DNA of 64,000 bases, taken from contig NZ_JAAVAU010000031.1 of assembly GCF_014803895.1 (NCBI RefSeq), forward strand, positions 11,050 through 75,049. The letters are read 5' to 3'. The position numbers were made by a program, and so were the translations under genes. The DNA comes from Lactobacillus sp. (GTDB lineage: Bacteria > Bacillota > Bacilli > Lactobacillales > Lactobacillaceae). Positions 32,377 through 40,927 of this stretch are shown here, one piece after another. The number at the start of each line of letters is the position of its first letter. The first letter of the stretch is position 1. The notes under the pieces are model-generated. The model worked only from the letters and a program-made list of their open reading frames with translations. It was not told where the DNA came from and did no database searches.

Positions 32377-33345
32377 ATGAAGAAATCTAGATTATGGATT
32401 GCAACTGTTGCATTGCTTACAATGTTTACTGTTGCTGGTTGTAGCTCACAAGCTGGCTCATCTAATAATAGTCAAAGCACTTATACTGCTTTGATGTCAG
32501 CTGGTAAGAAGGCCGTTAAAGCTAAAAACTATAAGAAAGCACAAGAAAAATTTGCTGCTGCAAATAAAGAAAAGAATACCAAAGAATCAAAGGCATACGC
32601 TGAACAAGCTGCACAATTAGAAAAAGCTTCTACCAGCATTAACAAGTACAATTACAACTCATCACTTACTCAATTAACTAAGGCTATTGGTCAAGAAAAT
32701 GGTTATTCTGTAATGACTAGCCAAGCTAAGAAGCTTTATAATACTGTTGATGAAGTTCAAAACAACTTGGATAATGAATTAACTCCACTTTACCGCAAGG
32801 CACAAGCTGCTCTTGAAAGCGGAGATTATGAAAAGGCTGAAAATTACGCAACTCAAGTTCTTTCCATGCCATATCTTGATGGTCAATATAAGTCATACTA
32901 TGCAGATATTCGTGACAATGCTGAAAGATTGTTAGACAAAGCTAAGTCCAAGAATGGTGATTCTGACGATACAGATGCTACTAAGAAGAGTGATTCTAAT
33001 GACAAATCTTCAAGCAAGTCTAGCTCTAGTTCTGAGTCTGAATCCGAAGAGGTAGATTCAAATTCTAGTTCTTCCTCATCTAACGAGGAAAGTTCATCAA
33101 GTGATTCTGAATCATCCTCATCATCAAGCGATTCTTCTTCATCAAGTGATAGCATGATGGTTGATGGTCAAGCTGTTACTTCTAATACTATTGCTCAAGT
33201 TCGTGCTAAGTTAAATGATATTGGTGCTGACACTTCTAACTGGTCAGATCAAGATGTTGTTAACTTCATGCAAGATGCATCCAACAACGGTCACACCACT
33301 ATTGATTCTTACACTCAAAGTGACGTTGAAAACTACAACAACTAG
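32377..33345 (+). CDS. Ser-rich surface lipoprotein of unknown function
   Basis: 322 residues. The lipoprotein signal (MKKSRLWIATVALLTMFTVAGC) has its lipobox Cys at residue 22. A helical region covers about 35-195, with TPR-like paired helices rich in Ala and Lys (AGKKAVKAKNYKKAQEKF, ALESGDYEKAENYA). A ~60-residue Ser/Asp/Glu linker covers about 200-258. A compact C-terminal domain of ~60 residues (TIAQVRAKLNDIGADTSNWS, VVNFMQDASNNGHTTIDSY) follows. The linker probably carries the C-terminal domain through the wall. GGAAGGGAG precedes the ATG. It is divergent from the S-layer gene. The function is not recognised. Confidence 0.85.
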   Translation: MKKSRLWIATVALLTMFTVAGCSSQAGSSNNSQSTYTALMSAGKKAVKAKNYKKAQEKFAAANKEKNTKESKAYAEQAAQLEKASTSINKYNYNSSLTQLTKAIGQENGYSVMTSQAKKLYNTVDEVQNNLDNELTPLYRKAQAALESGDYEKAENYATQVLSMPYLDGQYKSYYADIRDNAERLLDKAKSKNGDSDDTDATKKSDSNDKSSSKSSSSSESESEEVDSNSSSSSSNEESSSSDSESSSSSSDSSSSSDSMMVDGQAVTSNTIAQVRAKLNDIGADTSNWSDQDVVNFMQDASNNGHTTIDSYTQSDVENYNN

Positions 33346-33430
33346 TTCAGCGCTTGCTTTTCTTAGCAGTTCAATGTAATATAATATTGAATTTTTGTAC
33401 TATTTTGCTACAGTAAAGGAGCTCTTAACT

Positions 33431-33865
33431 TTGACTGAAGATACCACAAAGAACACCGAATCAACTGAAAACGTAGAAGAAGAGGACGAAGAATTCAAGG
33501 TTGTTGTACCTGAACCTGAACGTACTGAAATGCCAGCTGTTCAATACACTGAACAACCTGATTATGTAAAAGTTTTCGCCAATTTCTATATTTCAAAATT
33601 CGAAGAAACTGACCTTGAAATTATGGATACCTTTGATGGCAACCATGATGTTATTGAAATCAATACTTACTTAGTTAACAACCAACCATTCGGTCGTCGT
33701 AGCTTAGTTAAACATGTATTGAATGTTCACGCTGACCGTTTCAAGAATATTTTAAACAATATCAAAGAAAAAAGTGGCGTTGATCCAGAAAGTATGAAAA
33801 CATACGAAGACTGGAGTGCTTGGTACACTGAACAACGTAACATCATTCCTCAAACCATGTCCTAA
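33431..33865 (+). CDS. conserved-looking cytoplasmic protein of unknown function
   Basis: 144 residues from a TTG at 33431, chosen because AAAGGAG lies 9 bp upstream; the longer open frame from 33395 has no ribosome site. The acidic N-terminal ~40 residues (TENVEEEDEEFKVVVPEPE) look disordered. The rest (YVKVFANFYISKFEETDLEI, RSLVKHVLNVHADRFKNILN, YEDWSAWYTEQRN) looks like a compact mixed or helical domain. No family was recognised. It lies 85 bp after the lipoprotein gene and ends at its own terminator, so cotranscription is possible. Confidence 0.75.
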   Translation: MTEDTTKNTESTENVEEEDEEFKVVVPEPERTEMPAVQYTEQPDYVKVFANFYISKFEETDLEIMDTFDGNHDVIEINTYLVNNQPFGRRSLVKHVLNVHADRFKNILNNIKEKSGVDPESMKTYEDWSAWYTEQRNIIPQTMS

Positions 33866-33866
33866 A

Positions 33867-33899
33867 ACAAAAAAGAGATGCTTAAGCATCTCTTTTTTA
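33867..33899 (+). terminator. terminator
   Basis: AAAAAAGAGATGC/GCATCTCTTTTTT (33869-33881 with 33886-33898), immediately after the stop codon. Confidence 0.9.
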
Positions 33900-33995
33900 C
33901 TTCCATAAATATATCTAAATTCTGCAATTATCTAATTATTTCAAACATAGGGGTTGCAACACAGCTCTAAAAAAGCGACAATAAGTTATGATTTG

Positions 33996-34021
33996 AGAAT
34001 GTCTAATGGCATTCTTTTTTA
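33996..34021 (+). terminator. terminator-like hairpin in the kup leader (possible attenuator)
   Basis: AGAATGTC TAAT GGCATTCT (8 bp with one G-U) is followed by TTTTTT, 55 bp upstream of kup. It is not needed to end the previous gene, which has its own terminator, so it may regulate kup. No known riboswitch class was recognised in the preceding 60-80 nt. Confidence 0.5.
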
Positions 34022-34076
34022 CTTTTATTTTTCATAAAAAGCTAACGAGCTATTTTATTTATGAGGAGAATAATTC

Positions 34077-36122
34077 ATGGATGAAAAGAAACGCAACAAA
34101 GCGTCAGCCGCTGGCTTACTAATAGCTATCGGTATCGTATATGGCGATATTGGTACAAGTCCAATGTATGTTATGAAGTCAATCGTTGCCGGAAACGGTG
34201 GGATTGGTCATGTAAGCCGTGATTTTATCATCGGCTCTATTTCTTTGGTACTTTGGACTGTTACCCTGCTAACCACCTTACAAACTGTGATTATCGCTTT
34301 AAAAGCAACTAACCACGGTGAAGGTGGTATCTTTGCCTTATACACTTTAGTACGTAAGCATGCGAAATGGTTAGTCCTCCCTGCCCTAATTGGTGGGGCC
34401 GCGATTTTAGCTGATGGTACCTTAACTCCTGCAGTTACTGTTACTACAGCTATCGAAGGTTTAAAGGGAATTGAATTTGGGAAGGGTAATATTCCAGTTT
34501 CTACCCAGACAGAAGTTATTATTATTACAATTGTGATCTTGCTCTTGCTATTCTCAATCCAAAGAATGGGTACAAGTATTATTGGTAAAGCATTTGGACC
34601 AATAATGTTTGTTTGGTTCGCATTCTTAGGAATTATTGGCTTAGTCAATATGTCTAGTGACTGGTCAATTCTCCAAGCCCTCAATCCTTATTATGCAATT
34701 AAGGTTCTTTTTAGTCCTTATAATAAGGCTGGACTAGCAATTTTAGGTTCAATCTTCTTGGCTACTACTGGTGCTGAAGCGTTGTATTCCGATGTTGGTC
34801 ATGTTGGAAAAGGTAATATTATTGGATCCTGGCCATTTGTATTTTTAGCTTTGACTTTTAACTATATGGGTCAGGGGGTATGGATCTTAAATAATCCTCA
34901 TTATCAAGCTCATGGTGGTGATTTTAACCCATTCTTTGAAATTGTTCCTCAACAATGGCGTTTAGCTGCTATTGTGCTAGCAACTATTGCAGCAGTTATT
35001 GCTTCCCAAGCCTTAATTACTGGTTCATTTACTTTAGTTGCCGAAGCTAGTGGATTAAAGTTCTTACCAAGAATGAACATTATCTATCCATCCACTAAAA
35101 AAGGACAAATTTATATCCCTGCTGTCAATAAAATGATTGCTGCTGCTACAATTGCTATTGTTCTCTTGTTCCAAACTTCAGAACACATGGAAGCAGCCTA
35201 TGGTCTGTCTATTACAATTTCAATGTTAATGACAACTATTCTTTTATATGAATGGCTTGTATTAAAGAAAGTTTATCCAATTTGGAATTGGATTTTCTTA
35301 ATTTTCTTCGGCGCCTTGGATATCTTCTTCATGCTTTCAAGTTTGACTAAGTTTACCCACGGTGGTTATGTGTCTGTCCTTATCGCTGGCTTTATTGGCA
35401 TTATCATGTACATCTGGTTCTACGGTAATAAGATTCGTGATAAGCATGAATCACGGAATGCTTACGTACGGTTAGATGAATATACTGATATGCTTACAAT
35501 GTTAAGCCATGACGAAGACTATCCTACATATGCTACTAATGTAGTTTATATGGCTAAGGTTAAGTACAATAAGTTCATCAAACGTGAAATTCTTTACTCA
35601 ATTTTAGATAAACGTCCTAAGCGTGCCCGTGCTTATTGGTTCGTTACGGTTAATGTTACTAACGAGCCATTCACTGCAGAATATGCCGTTAACACTTACG
35701 GAACTAAGAACGTCATCAATGTCCAGTTATTCTTAGGATTTAAACGCCAGCAAAAAGTTAATGTTTACTTACGACAAATTGTTCACGATTTAATTGCAGA
35801 TGGAACAATTGAAGCACAACCTCAGGAATATACCACTACTCCAGGACGAGACGTAGGCGATTTCTCATTCGTAATCGTTAATGACGTTATTAGTCCACAA
35901 ACGGAACTTAAAGGTTATGAAAAATTCTTAGTTGAAGCTCGTGTATGGCTTCAAAATCTTTCTTCAAATCCTGCTTCCTGGTTTGGACTTGACTACGCTG
36001 ATACTGTGATTGAACGTGTTCCTTTAATTTTAGGTAACCAAAAACCATCACATATTAAGCGAATTGCGCCAAAGAATTATGAAGAATTAAAGCGTAAACT
36101 TGAAGCAGAAAACTTAGAATAA
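34077..36122 (+). CDS. kup: Kup-type potassium uptake protein
   Basis: A 681-residue K+/H+ symporter of the Kup/HAK/KT family. The N-terminal family motif is GIVYGDIGTSPMYV (residues 19-32), followed by ALKATNHGEGGIFALYTLVR and ADGTLTPAVTV. There are about 12 TM helices to residue ~445 and a ~230-residue cytoplasmic C-terminus. It imports potassium, usually at acid pH. A GAGGAG ribosome site precedes the ATG. The leader contains a terminator-like hairpin. Confidence 0.97.
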   Translation: MDEKKRNKASAAGLLIAIGIVYGDIGTSPMYVMKSIVAGNGGIGHVSRDFIIGSISLVLWTVTLLTTLQTVIIALKATNHGEGGIFALYTLVRKHAKWLVLPALIGGAAILADGTLTPAVTVTTAIEGLKGIEFGKGNIPVSTQTEVIIITIVILLLLFSIQRMGTSIIGKAFGPIMFVWFAFLGIIGLVNMSSDWSILQALNPYYAIKVLFSPYNKAGLAILGSIFLATTGAEALYSDVGHVGKGNIIGSWPFVFLALTFNYMGQGVWILNNPHYQAHGGDFNPFFEIVPQQWRLAAIVLATIAAVIASQALITGSFTLVAEASGLKFLPRMNIIYPSTKKGQIYIPAVNKMIAAATIAIVLLFQTSEHMEAAYGLSITISMLMTTILLYEWLVLKKVYPIWNWIFLIFFGALDIFFMLSSLTKFTHGGYVSVLIAGFIGIIMYIWFYGNKIRDKHESRNAYVRLDEYTDMLTMLSHDEDYPTYATNVVYMAKVKYNKFIKREILYSILDKRPKRARAYWFVTVNVTNEPFTAEYAVNTYGTKNVINVQLFLGFKRQQKVNVYLRQIVHDLIADGTIEAQPQEYTTTPGRDVGDFSFVIVNDVISPQTELKGYEKFLVEARVWLQNLSSNPASWFGLDYADTVIERVPLILGNQKPSHIKRIAPKNYEELKRKLEAENLE

Positions 36123-36161
36123 AAAAATGCATCCCGTAATTATGAGGGATGCATTTTTTAT
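36121..36161. terminator. bidirectional terminator
   Basis: AAAAAATGCATCCC/GGGATGCATTTTTT (36122-36135 with 36146-36159), between the converging kup and pepO genes. Confidence 0.9.
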
Positions 36162-36163
36162 TA

Positions 36164-38104
36164 TTACCAAATTACAACTCGTTTTTCTGGATCAAGCCAC
36201 ATACCATCTCCAGGCTTTACATCAAATGCCTTGTAGAATTCTTCTTGGCATTGAGATTGAACGTTAGCTCTTTCTGGACCAGGAGCGTGAACATCAGTTG
36301 CAACTTGGGTCTTGATCGAAGCAGGTAATTGCTTATTAGCCCAAATGCGAGCGAAGTTTTCAAACAACTTCTTCATGTCGCCACCTTCACCCTTATTAGC
36401 TTCAACAGCAGCAGTTAAACCACCTTGATCAGCAATATTTTCAGAAACAATTTGTTTACCATTTAAAGTTACAGGGCCATATTCAATACCATTGAACAAG
36501 TCAATTTCAGCTTGGGTACGCTTCTTAAATTCAGCAAAATCTTCATCAGTCCACCAGTTGGTCATATTACCAAATTCATCGAACAATGCACCGTTATTAT
36601 CAAAAGCATGAGAAATCTCATGAGCGATAACAGTACCAATACCACCGTAATTTTCTGCACGGTCTTGATCAACATCATAGAATGGTTTTTGTAAAATTGC
36701 AGCTGGGAAAGTGATGTCGTTTCTTTGTGGATCGTAGCAAGCGTTAACTAAGTTAGCAGGCATTAACCAGACAGTCCGATCAACTGGTTTAGTTAGTTTT
36801 TCAAGCTGATATTTCACGCTTTCAATGGCAGCCTTACTTTCAATTTCATAAAGACTTTCAGAAGGATCTACTTCAATTCTATCGTAAATTTCTTCAATCT
36901 TATCTGGATAACCAATCTTCAAAATTAAAGCACGAAGCTTAACAATAGCTTTCTTCTTAGTATCTTCAGATAACCACTCATTATCCTTAATGCGCTGCTC
37001 ATAAACATCGATCATCTTGTGAATCATGTCTTCAACGTCAGCCTTCGCCTTTTCACCAAAGTAAGTTTGTCCGTAGTAAGCACCCACAACTTCACTCATT
37101 AGGCCATCAGCTAAACGATAAGCTTGCTTAATACCACTTGATAATTCAGGTTGGCCAGAAAGAGCTTGATTAAACGGAAAAGCAGCTTCACGGAAATCTT
37201 GTGAAAGGTAAGCAGCAACACCGTTAATAAACTTCACCATCATCCAACCTTTAACATCATCAAAGTTGTCTTGGTTAAGTAATTCTTCTGCATGTTCTAA
37301 GAAACGTGGTTCAGTAACAATAATTCGATCTGGTTTTTCACCAAATAGAGCAAGTAAGAATTTATCAACATCAAAACTCTTAAAGTGAGACTCAAAATCA
37401 GTAATCTTATATGGATTATAAGTACTTGGATAATCGGCCCATTCTTCTGCTGATTTAACAACCTTAGTTAACTTCTTATCAAAACTCAAAGCACCTTCAA
37501 CATAATGCTTTGCTTCTTTCTCACTAATACCTGCCATTTGTAAAAGATTTACTGATTGCTTTTCTAAAACAGAAAGCAAGTCAGCTGCAGCCGGAGTTTC
37601 ATAAGTAGTAGTATCTGGCAAGAATACACTTGGACCACCAAAGTACGCAACGTTGACCTTAGTATTCTTCATATCAGCATCAACGTCAATAACAAATGGT
37701 AAGCTGAAGCCTTCCTTGTAAAAATCTCCAGCCTTACTAGAAAAATCTGAGAAATCCTTTAAGTTAGTAATCTTAGCTAAGTCAGCCTTGATTGGTTCTG
37801 CACCTTCGGCATTTCTTTTATCAAAATTTTTAGCAACCTTGTAAAGATCAACAGCCTTCTTAAAGTTAGGAACATTTGGTAATTCTTTTTTTCCATCAGC
37901 AAAATCTGCAAAATCTTGCATTAGTTCTTTTTCAATATTAAGTGCAATACTATCAAAACTTGCAATACGTGAGCGATCTGAGGGAATTTCTGTCTTTTCT
38001 AACCAGTCAGAGTTCACTGCTAAGTATAAATTATCTTGGGGACGTGCATTAACATCAGGTGTAAGTATATTACCCGCACCCCCGCGTACATTAATTCGAT
38101 TCAT
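36164..38104 (-). CDS. pepO: neutral endopeptidase PepO (M13 family)
   Basis: A 646-residue zinc metallopeptidase of the neprilysin family. The zinc motif HEISHAFDNNGA is at about residue 490, with the third ligand in SENIADQGG. The N-terminal M13_N domain has the typical RPQDNLYLAVNSDWLE and MADYTTY-type stretches (FLPDTTTYE). There is no signal peptide; like L. helveticus PepO (about 647 residues) it is cytoplasmic and cleaves oligopeptides. The start at 38104 follows AAGGAGGAA; the upstream open frame is not translated. It lies 112 bp after an MFS gene on the same strand. Confidence 0.96.
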   Translation of the reverse strand: MNRINVRGGAGNILTPDVNARPQDNLYLAVNSDWLEKTEIPSDRSRIASFDSIALNIEKELMQDFADFADGKKELPNVPNFKKAVDLYKVAKNFDKRNAEGAEPIKADLAKITNLKDFSDFSSKAGDFYKEGFSLPFVIDVDADMKNTKVNVAYFGGPSVFLPDTTTYETPAAADLLSVLEKQSVNLLQMAGISEKEAKHYVEGALSFDKKLTKVVKSAEEWADYPSTYNPYKITDFESHFKSFDVDKFLLALFGEKPDRIIVTEPRFLEHAEELLNQDNFDDVKGWMMVKFINGVAAYLSQDFREAAFPFNQALSGQPELSSGIKQAYRLADGLMSEVVGAYYGQTYFGEKAKADVEDMIHKMIDVYEQRIKDNEWLSEDTKKKAIVKLRALILKIGYPDKIEEIYDRIEVDPSESLYEIESKAAIESVKYQLEKLTKPVDRTVWLMPANLVNACYDPQRNDITFPAAILQKPFYDVDQDRAENYGGIGTVIAHEISHAFDNNGALFDEFGNMTNWWTDEDFAEFKKRTQAEIDLFNGIEYGPVTLNGKQIVSENIADQGGLTAAVEANKGEGGDMKKLFENFARIWANKQLPASIKTQVATDVHAPGPERANVQSQCQEEFYKAFDVKPGDGMWLDPEKRVVIW

Positions 38105-38216
38105 TAACCTAATTCCTCCTTGTGAAGTAAATATTAATATCTTTTGTGTAAATGATACCATTCTTAAATTTATTAGTCTAATTTTAAGAAAAAGTATCAT
38201 AACCCAACTTTTAGTC

Positions 38217-39434
38217 TTACCTAAATATCTTTAATTGCTTTTTTAATCTTGCATGAAGTGGTACAAGCATCACAATCATTAAAAATATTCCTATAGCAGC
38301 CACAATAAAGAAATTAATATAGCCAAATTTATCAATTACCAACCCACCAAATAATGGACCAAAAGCACGTCCAATCGCAGAAGTCGATAAGGTCATCCCT
38401 TGATACTTACCTTTACTAGAATCTGGTGACAAATCATTAACATAAGCTGGCATTGCTGGCATTGCTGTTGCCTCACCAAGGGTTAAAGTCACCATGGAGA
38501 AAACAAAGTGTGGATAATCTTTAGCAAAAATCAACGTAATAAATGATATTGCAAACATTGTTACTCCAAAGATAACTTGATGAAAAAGAGTTTTAAATAA
38601 ATTAGGAAATTTTCCTAATATTGCTTGTACAATTACAATAATTCCAGCATTAATAGTCCAAAGTAAACTATACAAATGAAATGGAATACCCAAAGATACC
38701 ATGTAAACCGATAAATTTGATTCCCAGTTCATATACATCAACCAAATTACAGCAAGAGTAATAAAGAAACCTATCGACAATTTCATATTAGCTGCTGGCA
38801 TCGGCTCAAACTTAGTAGCTTTACCCGCATTTTTTTCTTGTAGACGTTCCTTATGAAATTGAATAATCGGACGATAATTAAAAATCGCATTTACACAAAC
38901 AATTACAAATAAAATCCCCGCTATTACAAATAGCATTGCAACTGAGTAATCATACAAGTAACCAACCACCAATGTTCCAATTACTACACCCAAATTTTGA
39001 GCAAAGTAAATCATATTGAAAACATAGCGACCTTGTTTTGACTTTAAACTAGTGGCAATCGAGTTAATCAAAGCACCATTCCATCCGCCGAGGAAGCCAG
39101 TTAAAGTCATCCATAGCCAGTAAATTGGCCAAGTATGGTTCGCTGCCATACCAAATAAAACCAGTGCATCTAGCCCAGCTCCAGCCGTAATTAAATAATA
39201 TGGATTAAATTTGTCATAACACCAACCTGCCACAAATGACCCTAGCATATTAGCTAAGCAATTAAATAGCAAGACTATCCCAATCATTGCCAATGAAACA
39301 TGAAGTTGCTTATTTAAATATACTGATGTAAGTGGCCATATAAAGCTTGATCCAATCCAGGTTAACAACTCTCCTAACAAGAGCCAATGTAACTTGATCT
39401 CATCATTTGGTTGTTCCCCATGTTGCGTTTTCAT
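38217..39434 (-). CDS. MFS transporter, 12-TM
   Basis: A 405-residue protein with about 12 TM helices and MFS signatures (GSFVAGWCYDKFNPYYLI as motif A, LGEATAMPAMPAYVNDLSPDSSKGKYQGM in two parts, GRAFGPLFGGLVIDKFG). It resembles MDR-type exporters of the DHA1/YttB-like group. The substrate is unknown. It is upstream of pepO on the same strand and may be transcribed with it; no terminator was recognised between them. Confidence 0.88.
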   Translation of the reverse strand: MKTQHGEQPNDEIKLHWLLLGELLTWIGSSFIWPLTSVYLNKQLHVSLAMIGIVLLFNCLANMLGSFVAGWCYDKFNPYYLITAGAGLDALVLFGMAANHTWPIYWLWMTLTGFLGGWNGALINSIATSLKSKQGRYVFNMIYFAQNLGVVIGTLVVGYLYDYSVAMLFVIAGILFVIVCVNAIFNYRPIIQFHKERLQEKNAGKATKFEPMPAANMKLSIGFFITLAVIWLMYMNWESNLSVYMVSLGIPFHLYSLLWTINAGIIVIVQAILGKFPNLFKTLFHQVIFGVTMFAISFITLIFAKDYPHFVFSMVTLTLGEATAMPAMPAYVNDLSPDSSKGKYQGMTLSTSAIGRAFGPLFGGLVIDKFGYINFFIVAAIGIFLMIVMLVPLHARLKKQLKIFR

Positions 39435-39532
39435 CTTTTCACCTCAAATAAATTTTTCTAGTAATTAATTCTAAGTCTAACAAGAAAAACATACTTTTGC
39501 ACGAATAGCGTAGAGGTTCTTTTTCTTCATAC

Positions 39533-39566
39533 AAAAAGGCTCACCAGATTTCTCTAGTGAGCCTTA
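39533..39566 (-). terminator. terminator of the asnH-D-Asp ligase operon
   Basis: AAGGCTCAC/GTGAGCCTT (39536-39544 with 39557-39565), followed on the minus strand by TTTTTG. Confidence 0.85.
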
Positions 39567-39574
39567 ATTAATAG

Positions 39575-40903
39575 CTAAATTTGATTTTCATGGTTTTCTT
39601 GTTCACCATCAGCAACTGCTTGTTTTTCAATTTTAGCAACTTCTTGTTCAAAGTACTGCCCCTTATTTACTTGGTAATACTTCTTATAACGCGCTTTATA
39701 ATTATGGAACATATAGTGCATTAATAACCAACGCTTAAGTCCTCTATCTTTATCGTAAAATACAGTAGTACCGTAATGACCTTCCTTGATTAATTTTTCA
39801 GCTAATCTCTTAGAAGGATTATCAAATGCATATTCCTTAAAGACTTTTACAGGAACGCCCAACCACAAGATGTAATCAGAACCATTCTTGTTACCATAAA
39901 CAACTTCCTTATCCTTTAAGCTATCATTTACGTAGTCTTCAACATACCATTTAGCCAAATTGTAACCATTTAAAGTTACATAGAAACTTGAACGACCTTG
40001 ACGCAAGTTAATTTCGAAGAACTTATACTCTCCATCACGTTGATCATACTTGATATCAAAGTTAGCCATCCCCACGTAGTTAATTTTTTCAAGGAATGAT
40101 TGCACCGTATTATAAAGTTTTTGACTATATGCTGGTAGGATTGCCATATAGTTACCAATTGATTGAGGAGTTGGATCTTCAAGTAATGGATGACCTAAAC
40201 ACATCATTTTAACCTTATGATTCTTATCAACGTAAGCATTAAGTACTCGCATATTAGAATCATCACCAGGAATAAAGTCTTGTAAAATTAAGTCTTCTTT
40301 ATAACCATTAGTGTAAATCTTACCAACAATATCAACAAGTTCAGCTTCATCATGAATGGTAAAAGCTTTTTTTCGACCTTCAAATTGAACATCAAGCCAA
40401 GAAACAGGATCTTCTGGTTTTAATTCAACTGGAAAATCAAATGGAATATTCAAATAGTTATCTGCCTTATAATCATCCATAGTAATAATTTTAGTTTTAG
40501 GATATGGCAAACCATACTTTTCAGCGATTTCGTAGAAACCTTCCTTAGAAATCAGCTTTTCAAGCATATCATATTGAATATATGGAACAACAAAAGTATC
40601 CTTTAATTCATCTTTATGCTTGGCAAGTAACTCAGCATAACCATCACCACAAGCAATCAAGATAACTGGTTCTTCATGATTCTTGTATTCTTCAATTTTT
40701 TGCTTCATAACATTCATAAAGCCGGGATCTTCAGCAAAGCCCTCATGCACTTCTACATCAACAATCTTTGAGTAACGTGTGGCTGCTAAATGACTAGCTG
40801 CCCATGCTTGTACCTTGATTCCATAGGCTTCATTAAATGAACGAGCCATACCATAGACATTAATGTCACTCCCGAGCAATATTGGCGTAAATTTAGGTTG
40901 CAA
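39575..40903 (-). CDS. D-aspartate ligase (ATP-grasp, Aslfm-like)
   Basis: 442 residues. It closely follows the pattern of Enterococcus faecium Aslfm: FTPILLGSDINVYGMARSF at the N-terminus, LAATRYSKIVDVEVHEGF and LIACGDGYAELL. ATP-grasp elements are FPVELKPEDPVSWLD, LILQDFIPGDDSNMR and the metal-binding FEINLRQGRSS. Aslfm adds D-Asp to the Lys side chain of the peptidoglycan precursor as the start of the cross-bridge. The adjacent asnH would amidate that residue, which supports the call. The start is TTG at 40903 behind AGGAAG. Confidence 0.9.
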   Translation of the reverse strand: MQPKFTPILLGSDINVYGMARSFNEAYGIKVQAWAASHLAATRYSKIVDVEVHEGFAEDPGFMNVMKQKIEEYKNHEEPVILIACGDGYAELLAKHKDELKDTFVVPYIQYDMLEKLISKEGFYEIAEKYGLPYPKTKIITMDDYKADNYLNIPFDFPVELKPEDPVSWLDVQFEGRKKAFTIHDEAELVDIVGKIYTNGYKEDLILQDFIPGDDSNMRVLNAYVDKNHKVKMMCLGHPLLEDPTPQSIGNYMAILPAYSQKLYNTVQSFLEKINYVGMANFDIKYDQRDGEYKFFEINLRQGRSSFYVTLNGYNLAKWYVEDYVNDSLKDKEVVYGNKNGSDYILWLGVPVKVFKEYAFDNPSKRLAEKLIKEGHYGTTVFYDKDRGLKRWLLMHYMFHNYKARYKKYYQVNKGQYFEQEVAKIEKQAVADGEQENHENQI

Positions 40904-40927
40904 AATTAGTACTTCCTTTTCTTAATT

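Noticed and set aside
32898..33155. Minus-strand ORF rich in Glu, Asp, Ser and Leu
   Set aside because: It is the antisense shadow of the Ser-rich lipoprotein linker.
33935..34020. Cyclic di-AMP riboswitch upstream of kup
   Set aside because: Length and conserved blocks of that class are not present; only a short hairpin with a T-run is seen.
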